A stretch of 53,169 nucleotides of DNA. Source: Chitinophagaceae bacterium. Lineage in GTDB: Bacteria; Bacteroidota; Bacteroidia; Chitinophagales; Chitinophagaceae. A program made the translations under genes and the position numbers. The notes beneath the pieces are model-generated. The model did not search any database. It was not told where the DNA came from and saw only the letters and a program-made list of their open reading frames with translations. Shown here in pieces: positions 42,306 through 50,994 of the stretch (position 1 is the first letter of the stretch; every line of letters begins with the position of its first letter). The DNA lies in contig JAEUVS010000021.1 in the NCBI GenBank assembly GCA_016786745.1, positions 1 to 53,169 on the forward strand, written 5' to 3'.

Positions 42306-44471
42306 ATGAAAAGATTATTTCTCTCGCTTACCCTCGTTGTTTCACTATTTCGATCTTATGCCGATGAGGGCATGTGGTTACCCATGTTGCTCGGCAAACA
42401 GGTGTACAACGATATGGTTAAGCGCGGACTGAAACTTAGCAAAGAACAACTTTATAGCGTTAATAAAGCATCCATCAAGGATGCTATTATTATTTTCGGA
42501 GGTTTTTGTACCGGCGAAATTGTTAGCAACCAGGGTTTAATTTTCACCAATCACCACTGCGGCTACGATGTAATAGCATCCGCAAGCTCGGTTGATAAGA
42601 ACTATTTGAGAGATGGCTTTTACGCGAAGAGCCGTGAAGAAGAAATACCGGCAGCATCTGTATACGCTGAATTTCTATTGCGTATTGAAGATGTTACCAA
42701 ACAGGTTGAAGATTCCATTGGGAACCTTACCGGCGCTGAGAGGGCGCAGCGGGCCGCGCAGGTTATTGCGGCATTGAACGCTAAAATGTCTGATCCCGGA
42801 AAAAGCATTGCTACAAGGATCAGCGCTGTATTTAAAGGCAACCAGTTTCTCGCATTTGTTTATCAGCGTTATAATGACGTAAGACTAGTGGGGGCTCCAC
42901 CTGAAAGTGTTGGAAAATATGGTGGGGATACCGACAACTGGGAATGGCCCCGCCACACGGGCGACTTCTCCGTGTTCCGCGCATATATGAGTAAAGATGG
43001 CAAACCCGCTCAATACTCTACTGAAAACATTCCTCTTAAACCGAAATATTTTCTTCCTGTTTCCATAAAAGGTATCAGGGATGGCGACTATGCAATGATT
43101 TATGGTTATCCCGGCAGTACCAACCGCTATGAAACGTCGTACGGGGTAAAACAAAAGATTGATATCACCAATCCTTCTTTGGTGTCGCTTCGCGACATGA
43201 GGCTTAAGTACATGTTCGCCGAAATGACCAAAGACCCGGCTATTAAATTGAAGCTCGCGTCTGACTACGCCAACATCGCCAACTACTGGAAATTTTTTGA
43301 TGGGGAAACAAAGCAATTGATCAAGTATCATGTGTACGATCAAAAAGTTGCGCAGGAAGAAAAGTTCATGACATGGGCGAAAGGAAAGCCTGAATTTGAA
43401 AATATTTTCACAGACCTCGCAAAGGCGTATGATGCATGGAGGCCATACGTTAAGCACCAGGTTTATATCAATGAAGGAATATTCGGTTCTCCGCTGATTG
43501 CGTTTGCAGCGAGCCTGCAGCAGGTAGAAAATGCCATAGTGAAGAGTGGAAAATCGGCAGACATATCAAAAGCGATTGAAGCGGCCAACGAACAACGCAG
43601 CGAATTTATTAAGTCGGAGCATGTTCCTTCTGATCAGAAAATCCTGGCTGCCGTTCTTTACAAATTTTACAACGACATCGATAAGAGCCAGCATCCGATT
43701 GGATTTTATGAGGGCATCAAGGGAACATTTGGCGACTTGAACGATACGGCTACCTATGCAAAGTATGCCGCTAATGTGTTTTCGAATACGATGTTGCTCG
43801 ATAGCGTAAAATGGAACGCATTTGCTAAAAATCCGGATGGTAACACTTTACAGAGCGATCCCGCTTATGCTACAGCCAGCGCGTTTGTGAAGAACTTCCA
43901 GGGGAAATACCTTCCGATGCTTCAGCAGTTTAATGCGAGAAACAACGAGGCGGGCCGGTTATATATCAAAGGTTCCATGCTGATGGATACGGCAAAAGCA
44001 AGGAAAATGTATCCCGATGCTACTTTCACAATGCGCGTAAGCTTTGGCAATGTAAAAAGCTATGTGCCGCGTGATGCGATGAGGTATAATTACCAGACTA
44101 CAATGAAAGGTGTGCTGGAAAAATATAAACCCGGCGACTATGAGTTCGATCTTCCTGAGAAGTTTCTTGAACTTGCGAGAAAGAAAGATTACGGACAATA
44201 TGCGGATAAAACCGCCAATGATCTTGTTGTGGGCTTTATCACTACAAATGATATTACCGGTGGTAATTCAGGTTCCCCGGTTATCGATGCGAACGGAAAT
44301 CTTATAGGGCTTGCGTTTGATGGAAATTACGAGGCGTTGAGCCATAAGATAGCATTCGACAAGGATCTGAATCGTTCGATTTGTGTTGATGTTAGATACG
44401 TTCTGTGGTGTATAGATAAACTTGGCGGCGCCGGAAATATCATCAGGGAATTGAAGTTAGTAAGGCAATAG
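42306..44471 (+). CDS. S46-family dipeptidyl-peptidase (DPP7/DPP11-like)
   Basis: A 721-residue exported serine peptidase started at the ATG at 42306 (signal MKRLFLSLTLVVSLFRSYAD); the open frame 42 bases further back lacks a sensible signal. The catalytic His is in IFTNHHCGYD, and the nucleophile Ser in TGGNSGSPV. S46 enzymes release dipeptides from the N-terminus of peptides in the periplasm. Where acidic-specific DPP11 has an Arg (FDR), this protein has FDGN, which predicts DPP7-like preference for hydrophobic residues; the closing segment CVDVRYVLWCIDKLGGA is, however, DPP11-like. A palindrome-rich region follows the stop. Confidence 0.92.
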   Translation: MKRLFLSLTLVVSLFRSYADEGMWLPMLLGKQVYNDMVKRGLKLSKEQLYSVNKASIKDAIIIFGGFCTGEIVSNQGLIFTNHHCGYDVIASASSVDKNYLRDGFYAKSREEEIPAASVYAEFLLRIEDVTKQVEDSIGNLTGAERAQRAAQVIAALNAKMSDPGKSIATRISAVFKGNQFLAFVYQRYNDVRLVGAPPESVGKYGGDTDNWEWPRHTGDFSVFRAYMSKDGKPAQYSTENIPLKPKYFLPVSIKGIRDGDYAMIYGYPGSTNRYETSYGVKQKIDITNPSLVSLRDMRLKYMFAEMTKDPAIKLKLASDYANIANYWKFFDGETKQLIKYHVYDQKVAQEEKFMTWAKGKPEFENIFTDLAKAYDAWRPYVKHQVYINEGIFGSPLIAFAASLQQVENAIVKSGKSADISKAIEAANEQRSEFIKSEHVPSDQKILAAVLYKFYNDIDKSQHPIGFYEGIKGTFGDLNDTATYAKYAANVFSNTMLLDSVKWNAFAKNPDGNTLQSDPAYATASAFVKNFQGKYLPMLQQFNARNNEAGRLYIKGSMLMDTAKARKMYPDATFTMRVSFGNVKSYVPRDAMRYNYQTTMKGVLEKYKPGDYEFDLPEKFLELARKKDYGQYADKTANDLVVGFITTNDITGGNSGSPVIDANGNLIGLAFDGNYEALSHKIAFDKDLNRSICVDVRYVLWCIDKLGGAGNIIRELKLVRQ

Positions 44472-44482
44472 ACTTGCCGCTT

Positions 44483-44543
44483 TGTCATACCCCACTCCCT
44501 TCTCCGCTGATTCCTCACCCCCGTCGGGGGATTCGGAATGACA
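44483..44543. repeat. Palindromic element with TGTCAT/ATGACA ends
   Basis: A 61-base element after the S46 stop. Its ends TGTCAT and ATGACA are inverted repeats; inside, ATTCC and GGAAT pair, and CCCCC-GTC-GGGGG forms a tight central hairpin. It is related to, but distinct from, the adjoining copy E element. It could act as a terminator. Confidence 0.6.
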
Positions 44544-44556
44544 TCGGAGCGGTTGC

Positions 44557-44643
44557 TGTCATCCCGAACCGAGTTCCGCGAAGCGGCTGCTGTCATCCCG
44601 AACCGAGTTCCGCGAAGCGGAACGAGTATGAGGGATCTACGGA
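44557..44643 (+). repeat. Intergenic hairpin repeat, copy E: 34-bp tandem duplication
   Basis: The unit starting TGTCATCCCGAACCGAGTTC occurs at 44557 and again, unchanged over 30 bases, at 44591 (period 34). Only the second copy has the full 3' half ending GAGGGATC. CCGAGTTCCGC/GCGGAACGAG allow a long stem in the second copy. The element ends about 33 bases before the next gene. Confidence 0.82.
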
Positions 44644-44675
44644 GAGCGCTTCTTTAAAACTAACGGCATCGCCAT

Positions 44676-46739
44676 ATGGATAAAGTATTGTGCTTTATAG
44701 TCTGCGTTCTTTTTTTCACTTCATCTCCGGCGCAACGGGCTCCCTGGTGGCAACCAAACAACTTACGCGTTATCCAGGTTAACCTGCCCGACTATGAAGC
44801 AGCAACCCTGCATCCCGATTCCCTTGTGAAGGACCTGGAAACCTATTCGGCCAACACAGTAATCATCAACGCAGGCGGGATCATGGCATTCTATCCCACA
44901 AAACTCCCGTTCCACTATATAAACCCCTACATGAAACCCAACATGCTGGGCGATGTGGTTAAAAATTGTCATGAGAAGAATATAAAAGTGATCGTCCGGT
45001 TCGACTTCAGCAGGGCACATGAGAGTATTTTCAAGGCACACCCCGACTGGTTTTATATATCTCCCGATGGCGAACGCATCATCAATACGAACATGTACGC
45101 CGTATCCATCAACGGTCCGTACGTGCAGCAACGCGCGTTCGACATTATAAGCGAAGTGTTAGACTTGTATCCCATAGATGGCATTTTTCTAAACATGCCC
45201 GGATACCAAACGCGCAATGCGTATGCGGGTAAATATCACGGCATAGATCAAAATGAGTATGACGAAGCCGCTTTCAAAAAATTCAGCGGTGGCAAATCGC
45301 TTCCTGTCAGGGAGGATCGCAACGATCCGGTTTTCCAGGAGTATCTTTTATTCAAAAAACAGTCAGTAGAAGAATGGTCGAAACGGTTGTATGAACTTGT
45401 CCATAAAAAAAGTAACCAAATAGCGATCTGCACGTATTCCGACAAGTATGTGGATATAATAAGGCACGAAGCGCAAACGAACAGTTTGCCGTATTGGCCA
45501 TACACATCGTCGGATAATGTGAACAACGCTGTAAACTCTTATCCCGGTCACATCATCAGCAACGCGAGCATTCAACAAATTTCCTTTCAATCGCGGTACA
45601 ATGCCATCGAGCCGGAGGAAATTTCAATCAGGCTCTACGAGAATATCGCCAATGGCTCCGGCCTTGACCTTAGCCTCATGGGCGATATGCGCGGTTATGA
45701 AGACGAACGCAATTACCCGGCGATTAAGAAAATCTATGCGTTTCACAAACAAAATGAAAAGTGGTTCGGAAATTATAGCTCTCTGTCAGATGTAGCGGTG
45801 ATCGCACCGGGAAGCTGGCCCTCCGGCGATCCGATGCAGGAATACAGGGGAATGCAGCTGATGCTTAAAGAGTCGCATATTCAGTACGACATAATAGAAG
45901 ATGCGCAGGTAGCAAACCTTGAGAAAAAACTTGAACGTTATAAAGTGATCATCGTTCCCGATATCACTTACCTCGGAAAAGCAGGTACCGATGTGTTGAA
46001 ACGCTTATGCAGTAACGGCGCCGCAGTAATAGCCACCAATAGGAGTTTTTCGGACGACACAGTTACATTGCGCGAAATGTTTGGCGCAACCGCAAAAACG
46101 GCAGAATATGACGGTGCGGGAAACTACCTTCAGGTGGATGACCGCTCTGTATTCAAAAGACTTCCAGGGCAAAAAATGGTGTTCTGGAAATTTAACCTGG
46201 GACTGTATGATTTTGAGAATTCAAATCAAAAATTTCTACCCATACTCGGGAAAGGCAGACCGGGGCCTCCGGAAATAATCGGAGGGCATGATCCGACCGG
46301 TTTTTACGCTGCTGCGTCCAAAAAGTATGGCCGTGGTACAGCGATGCTCGTGCCAGTAAATATCGGCAAACTGTATTTTATTCACGGTTACGAACAATAT
46401 AAAAATATCGTACTCGATCTGATCAACCAGTTGTATCCGCCGGCATTGGAACAATTAAAAACGAACGCGCATGAACGCGTAGAAATAATTGCAAAAAACT
46501 TCGGCAACAACCAGGGCGCCATCGTTCACTTTGTAAACATCACAGGCTTTAGTGGCAATACTTATTTTAAGCCTTTGCCTGTTTCAAATATTAGTGTCAA
46601 ATTAAGATCGAAATGGAAACCCAGGAAGGCATTTCTGTTGTCAAATAAAAAGGCTCTCAACTTTACATACAGCGATGGTTATGTGTCGGCCGTGCTGCCG
46701 GCACTGAACGAATTTGAAGCAATCGTTTTTGAGCAGTAA
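44676..46739 (+). CDS. Exported glycosidase-like protein (GHL6/alpha-amylase-like barrel plus trimerisation-type domain)
   Basis: A 687-residue protein with a signal peptide ending SSPAQ. Residues about 25-350 form a TIM-barrel-like region resembling the hypothetical glycosyl hydrolase 6 group (NTVIINAGGIMAFYPTKLPF, IKVIVRFDFSRAHESIFKAH, PDWFYISPDG, GIFLNMPGY). Residues about 370-570 resemble the beta-galactosidase trimerisation (class I glutaminase-like) domain (VIIVPDITYLGKAGTDVLKR). A small beta domain ends the protein. The catalytic acid/base pair is not obvious, and the substrate is unknown. It converges with the alkA-like gene, only 2 bases apart. Confidence 0.75.
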   Translation: MDKVLCFIVCVLFFTSSPAQRAPWWQPNNLRVIQVNLPDYEAATLHPDSLVKDLETYSANTVIINAGGIMAFYPTKLPFHYINPYMKPNMLGDVVKNCHEKNIKVIVRFDFSRAHESIFKAHPDWFYISPDGERIINTNMYAVSINGPYVQQRAFDIISEVLDLYPIDGIFLNMPGYQTRNAYAGKYHGIDQNEYDEAAFKKFSGGKSLPVREDRNDPVFQEYLLFKKQSVEEWSKRLYELVHKKSNQIAICTYSDKYVDIIRHEAQTNSLPYWPYTSSDNVNNAVNSYPGHIISNASIQQISFQSRYNAIEPEEISIRLYENIANGSGLDLSLMGDMRGYEDERNYPAIKKIYAFHKQNEKWFGNYSSLSDVAVIAPGSWPSGDPMQEYRGMQLMLKESHIQYDIIEDAQVANLEKKLERYKVIIVPDITYLGKAGTDVLKRLCSNGAAVIATNRSFSDDTVTLREMFGATAKTAEYDGAGNYLQVDDRSVFKRLPGQKMVFWKFNLGLYDFENSNQKFLPILGKGRPGPPEIIGGHDPTGFYAAASKKYGRGTAMLVPVNIGKLYFIHGYEQYKNIVLDLINQLYPPALEQLKTNAHERVEIIAKNFGNNQGAIVHFVNITGFSGNTYFKPLPVSNISVKLRSKWKPRKAFLLSNKKALNFTYSDGYVSAVLPALNEFEAIVFEQ

Positions 46740-46741
46740 AA

Positions 46742-47347
46742 TTAGATCTGCCTGTCTTTCCATCCCCAGAAATGCAGGCAAACAAAACTCCTGTAAGGAG
46801 ACCATTTAAGCGATTTTTTGAGCATCGCCTCCCGGAATTGTTTTTTGTTTGAATTGTCGAGACGGTAATTCTTTATCATTCCATTTTGTACGCCGAGGTC
46901 ATCAACGGCAAACACATCTTCTCTTCCCAGGGTAAAAATGAGCAGCATCTCTACTGTCCAGCGTCCTACGCCTTTTATCGGAGTGAGATATTCGATAATT
47001 TCACCGTCGCTCATTTTTGAGAATTTCTTCTCATCCATACCGTGATCGATCGCGAACCGTGCGACATTCTTCACATAGTTGGTTTTCGAATTGGACAAGC
47101 CAATACCCCGTAATTTCTCGAATGGTATATCGGCAACCTGTTGAGGAGTTGGTTCCCTGCCATCGAAAAGGTTCAGGAACCTTTTATAAATCACTTCAGC
47201 AACCTTTACCGACAATTGCTGGCTCATGATCGACGCGCAAAGATGTAGAGGGATATTTTTTTTCTTACGCAGCTTGTACTCGCCCTGCTCAGCGATCAGC
47301 TTCTGCAATTTCTTATCCTTCGACAGGTGGGCTACGTATGGATGCAT
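46742..47347 (-). CDS. AlkA-like DNA-3-methyladenine glycosylase (HhH-GPD)
   Basis: A 201-residue DNA repair glycosylase. The helix-hairpin-helix is ITPIKGVGRWTVEM in form (LTPIKGVGRWTVEMLLIFTL), and the catalytic Asp lies in FAVDDLGVQNGM, the layout of AlkA and MagIII/Mag-type enzymes that remove alkylated bases. It lacks the N-terminal domain of E. coli AlkA and the iron-sulfur cluster of endonuclease III. It starts 6 bases after cysS and is probably co-transcribed with it. Confidence 0.9.
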   Translation of the reverse strand: MHPYVAHLSKDKKLQKLIAEQGEYKLRKKKNIPLHLCASIMSQQLSVKVAEVIYKRFLNLFDGREPTPQQVADIPFEKLRGIGLSNSKTNYVKNVARFAIDHGMDEKKFSKMSDGEIIEYLTPIKGVGRWTVEMLLIFTLGREDVFAVDDLGVQNGMIKNYRLDNSNKKQFREAMLKKSLKWSPYRSFVCLHFWGWKDRQI

Positions 47348-47353
47348 AGATCG

Positions 47354-48847
47354 TTATTCAATAGAGTAACTTACGTTGCCATCCTTCTCATCTTTCAGAA
47401 GAATTCCTAACTGTTGCAACTGGTTCCTGATCTTGTCTGACGTCGCATAGTCTTTCTTCGCTCTTGCTTCCTTTCGCAATTCAATCAGCAGGTTCATAAC
47501 ACCACTTAATTTTCCATTATCACCATAGTGATCGCCGGTGAGGCCGAGAATATTTTCAAGATATGTAGTGAAGTAATTCTTCATCATGTTAAGCGTAGCA
47601 GTGCTTATCACATCGGGCGATTGATGTTTATCGTGAATGGAATTGATGACCGGCACAAGCTCAAATAAGTTCGCCAGCACCTTCGCGGTGTTGAAGTCAT
47701 CATTCATAAAATCGTCAAGGTCGGTAAGCAAGGCAACAACTTTCGCGTCGAGCTCTTTGTTTTTTGCTTCCGGAAATTCATCAAACGAAAATTTCTTAAG
47801 CAATTCATACGCTTCCCACAATCTTCTCAAACCTTTTTCAGCTGCCTGCAGCGCTTCGTTACCAAAGTCGAGCGTGCTGCGGTAATGTGTCTGCAGAATA
47901 AAGAAGCGGATAGTCATCGGGCTGTAACCCTTTGCGAGCAATGGATGCGAGCCGCTGAACATTTCAGTGAGCCGTATCTGGTTATTATAGCTTTTACCCA
48001 TCTTACGACCATTCACTGTGATCATATTATTATGAATCCAGTACCTGGCAGGAGAATGTTTATTGCAAATTGTGCTCTGCGCGATCTCACTTTCATGATG
48101 AGGAAACAGTAAATCCATCCCGCCGCCATGTATGTCGAACTCAGTGCCCAGGTATTTTGTGCTCATCGCGGAGCACTCGATGTGCCAGCCCGGAAAACCC
48201 TGTCCCCACGGGCTTGTCCAACGCATGATATGCTGAGGTGGAACCGCTTTCCATAAAGCGAAGTCGCCTTTATTTCGTTTTTCCTCCTGGCCCTCGAGGG
48301 CCCGGGTGGTTTCGAGAAGGTCGTCTACTATTCTGCCGCTCAGTTTTCCGTACGGATAATTTTCGCTGTACTTCTTCACATCAAAATAAACTGAGCCGTT
48401 TACTTCGTAAGCATATCCATCTGCAATAATTTTTTTAATCATATCGATCTGCTCAACGATATGACCCGTGGCGGTAGGCTCGATACTGGGTTCAAGATTG
48501 TTAAGCTCTTTCATGGCCCAGTGAAAAAGGTTGGTGTACTTCTGCACCAGTTCCATCGGCTCAAGTTTTTCGAGCACTGCTTTTTTCGAAATTTTATCCT
48601 CTGCCGCTCTACCTTCTTCCTCAAAGTGGCCGGCATCGGTAATATTTCTTACATAGCGTACCTTATAACCAAGATGCATAAGGTAACGATAGATTACATC
48701 GAACGTGATATAGGGGCGGGCGTGACCCAGGTGGCTCTCACCACTTACAGTAGGGCCACAAACGTACATGCCGACATGACCCGGCGTAATGGGTCTGAAC
48801 ACTTCTTTTTGCCTTGTATAAGAATTATAAACCTTCAGTTCCGACAT
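47354..48847 (-). CDS. cysS: Cysteinyl-tRNA synthetase
   Basis: A 497-residue class I synthetase that charges tRNA-Cys. The zinc ligands start with Cys30 in [10 protein letters not shown] and continue at ECSAM and HHESEIAQS; the HIGH motif is HLGH ([15 protein letters not shown]), and the KMSKS loop reads KMGKS ([12 protein letters not shown]). The C-terminal anticodon-binding helical domain is complete. On the minus strand TATTTTTG (48874-48881) is a perfect -7 box 26 bases before the start, though no -33 box is visible. alkA-like follows after 6 bases. Confidence 0.97.
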   Translation of the reverse strand: MSELKVYNSYTRQKEVFRPITPGHVGMYVCGPTVSGESHLGHARPYITFDVIYRYLMHLGYKVRYVRNITDAGHFEEEGRAAEDKISKKAVLEKLEPMELVQKYTNLFHWAMKELNNLEPSIEPTATGHIVEQIDMIKKIIADGYAYEVNGSVYFDVKKYSENYPYGKLSGRIVDDLLETTRALEGQEEKRNKGDFALWKAVPPQHIMRWTSPWGQGFPGWHIECSAMSTKYLGTEFDIHGGGMDLLFPHHESEIAQSTICNKHSPARYWIHNNMITVNGRKMGKSYNNQIRLTEMFSGSHPLLAKGYSPMTIRFFILQTHYRSTLDFGNEALQAAEKGLRRLWEAYELLKKFSFDEFPEAKNKELDAKVVALLTDLDDFMNDDFNTAKVLANLFELVPVINSIHDKHQSPDVISTATLNMMKNYFTTYLENILGLTGDHYGDNGKLSGVMNLLIELRKEARAKKDYATSDKIRNQLQQLGILLKDEKDGNVSYSIE

Positions 48848-48873
48848 GCTTACAATTTAGCGTAAAAGGGATG

Positions 48874-48881
48874 CAAAAATA
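48874..48881 (-). promoter_or_regulatory. Candidate -7 box of cysS
   Basis: On the minus strand TATTTTTG matches TAnnTTTG and lies 26 bases upstream of the cysS ATG. No TTTG is found at the right distance upstream, so the call is tentative. Confidence 0.35.
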
Positions 48882-48895
48882 TGATTCAGTTTGAA

Positions 48896-50029
48896 CTATC
48901 GTGTTAAAGTGAGATCGGCAATAACAGGGTAATGCTCCGAATAAGGGACAAAATACCGGATGTATTGCTGCACGTCGAACCGTTTATCGGTCATGATATA
49001 GTCTATCCGAAGGGTGGGGGCGATATTTGAGAAGGTGCGGCCTATCCCTTTACCGGCCTGGGTAAAGGCATCTTTCCTGTCGCCCTTGATCCGGAAATAG
49101 GTGTAAGAGTTCGGAACATCGTTGAAATCGCCGCAAATAACTACGGGATGTGGACTGGAATCGACCTCGTTCCTTACTATTTCAACCTGCTGGCTGCGAA
49201 ACCGGTACCCGCGGGCGAGCTTGAGGGCAAGCGATTTCGACGCCTCCAGCACACTGTCGGAGCCCGTTTTTATGATTTCTATGTTCCTGTAGTCATTGTC
49301 CTTGAACAATACCGACTGGAGGTGCGTGGTGAATATGCGTATGGGGCTGCCATTAAAATTGATATCCGCCCCTATCAGGCTTTCTGCGGCCCGGTAAGCG
49401 AGCGGCCCGGGGTAACGGATATGGACACTGTCGATAATCGGGTATTTCGAATAGATGGCAACACCGGTTTGCCAGTGACTCTTGAAGCCAGTATAATCGT
49501 ATGCTATGATGGAATACGGATAGCCAAGCCTCGCGAAATCGGTTTTATTACTGTAAGGATATCTTTTGTGATGTGGTTCGAAATATTCCTGGAAACAGAG
49601 CACATCGGGTTTATGTTCGTCGATAAACTCGAGCATTTTTCCGCGGTACGACAAGCGTGATTTGTCGGCCTTCAGCTGTTCATCAAACCACGACACGTTC
49701 CAGGTGAGAATCCGAAGGGAGCCCTCCGGCTTATATTTCTGAATTTCTTTTCCATAATGAAAACCCACGAGCGCCCTGATATTAGTGTAGCCTAAGACCA
49801 GGGTAGTCAATGACAGCAGCGCCCATTTCGATCTGAATATGATCCAGAAGACTGTAAAGGCTGCGACTAAAATCAACAGGAAGGGGAACGACAGCCCCAG
49901 TAAAGCAACGAACCACCATTTTTGCGGCTGCAGGAAGGCGTTACAGCATGCAAGCAGGAACAGGGAGCACAGTACGATATTGATAACGATGAAAACCCTC
50001 TTGGTAAATTTCCTGAAGACGGGGGCCAT
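48896..50029 (-). CDS. Membrane-anchored endonuclease/exonuclease/phosphatase-family protein
   Basis: A 377-residue protein with three N-terminal membrane helices (residues about 12-34, 38-63 and 68-86), followed by an EEP-fold domain facing the periplasm. Catalytic landmarks are LTWNVSWF (Asn), CFQEYFE (metal-binding Glu), CGDFNDVPNS (Asp/Asn) and SEHYPVIADL (His). The family includes phosphodiesterases acting on nucleic acids, inositol phosphates and lipids, so the substrate is open. It starts 8 bases after the rhomboid gene, suggesting one operon. Confidence 0.88.
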   Translation of the reverse strand: MAPVFRKFTKRVFIVINIVLCSLFLLACCNAFLQPQKWWFVALLGLSFPFLLILVAAFTVFWIIFRSKWALLSLTTLVLGYTNIRALVGFHYGKEIQKYKPEGSLRILTWNVSWFDEQLKADKSRLSYRGKMLEFIDEHKPDVLCFQEYFEPHHKRYPYSNKTDFARLGYPYSIIAYDYTGFKSHWQTGVAIYSKYPIIDSVHIRYPGPLAYRAAESLIGADINFNGSPIRIFTTHLQSVLFKDNDYRNIEIIKTGSDSVLEASKSLALKLARGYRFRSQQVEIVRNEVDSSPHPVVICGDFNDVPNSYTYFRIKGDRKDAFTQAGKGIGRTFSNIAPTLRIDYIMTDKRFDVQQYIRYFVPYSEHYPVIADLTLTR

Positions 50030-50037
50030 GGTTAAAA

Positions 50038-50961
50038 TTACAATTGTTCATCTTCCGACGCCCTTTTCAGTATCTCTTTTTCCTCATCCGTCAGAAATCT
50101 GAAGCCCTGGGAATTGATTTTATCAAGGATTTCGTCAATTCGCTTTTGTGTGATATTTGAAACTTTCTTATATGGCTGGGTGCCCTTTGTTTTATAGAAA
50201 TATTCTTTTTTTGCCGTTTTCTTCCATTCCTTTTTTTCCGGGTTGAACAGGTTGCCGAACCACGAAAAAAATCTCGTCATCCATGCGCTCCAGTCGTTTC
50301 CTCTTCTTAATTGCAAAACGAATATCAAACCCATGATGGCGCCTCCTAAATGTGCGATATGGCCACCACCGTTATCGCTTGTGATGCTGGCAAAATCAAT
50401 AATCACGAAAATGATGGTGATGATCCAGAGCGGAATGCCTCCATTAAGCATGGGGAAGATGCGATAGTCGGGTGCGAGGGTGGTAGTCGCTATCGCGATG
50501 GCCATTACCCCGGCGGATGCGCCATGAAGTGTACGGCCTGCTATGTCGGCCGACAATGCTGGAAAAGCGTTGTTTGTAACCACGAAAAGAAATGCACCTG
50601 CTACACCGCCATAAAGGAAAAGAGGCAGCAGCTTACTGTTTCCGGCGAGGTCCTGCAGAATATATCCGAAAGCCCAGAGCCACAGTATATTTCCGAGCAT
50701 ATGAAACACCCCGTCGTGCATGAACATGTAAGTAAGGATGGTCCATGGCCGATCTACTATTCTGTCGACCTCTGCCGGCAAAATGAACCATTTGAAAATG
50801 CCCGACATGTAGGTTTCATGGCTGAGACCAGAAAGGTAGTAGGCGATATCGATGAACTTAAAAATGCAAAAAACAAGAGCCAGAACAGCAATCATCATTA
50901 TGAGAGAGTTTCCATCCTGACCAAGCAACATTCTCTTCCTGTAGCGATCCTCTCGTAGCAC
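50038..50961 (-). CDS. Rhomboid-family intramembrane serine protease (first of two)
   Basis: A 307-residue polytopic protease with about six membrane segments. The catalytic dyad is Ser in LHGASAGVMAIAIA and His in GGHIAHLGGAIMG; MFMHDGVFHMLGNILWLWAF is the conserved helix-2 region. The soluble tail (residues about 235-307) is basic and ends in a small helical segment (RIDEILDKINSQGFRFLTDE). The start is GTG at 50961, but a perfect -7 box TAATTTTG overlaps that codon, so the ATG at 50931 (MLLGQDGNSL) may be the true start. Substrates are unknown. Confidence 0.88.
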   Translation of the reverse strand: MLREDRYRKRMLLGQDGNSLIMMIAVLALVFCIFKFIDIAYYLSGLSHETYMSGIFKWFILPAEVDRIVDRPWTILTYMFMHDGVFHMLGNILWLWAFGYILQDLAGNSKLLPLFLYGGVAGAFLFVVTNNAFPALSADIAGRTLHGASAGVMAIAIATTTLAPDYRIFPMLNGGIPLWIITIIFVIIDFASITSDNGGGHIAHLGGAIMGLIFVLQLRRGNDWSAWMTRFFSWFGNLFNPEKKEWKKTAKKEYFYKTKGTQPYKKVSNITQKRIDEILDKINSQGFRFLTDEEKEILKRASEDEQL

Positions 50962-50968
50962 AAAATTA
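50961..50968 (-). promoter_or_regulatory. Candidate -7 box upstream of the first rhomboid gene
   Basis: TAATTTTG on the minus strand, with TTTG 15 bases further upstream (a short spacer). It overlaps the GTG start codon at 50961; if used, translation must begin at the ATG at 50931. Confidence 0.35.
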
Positions 50969-50994
50969 TTTTTTATGAATTTACAAAACGATTC

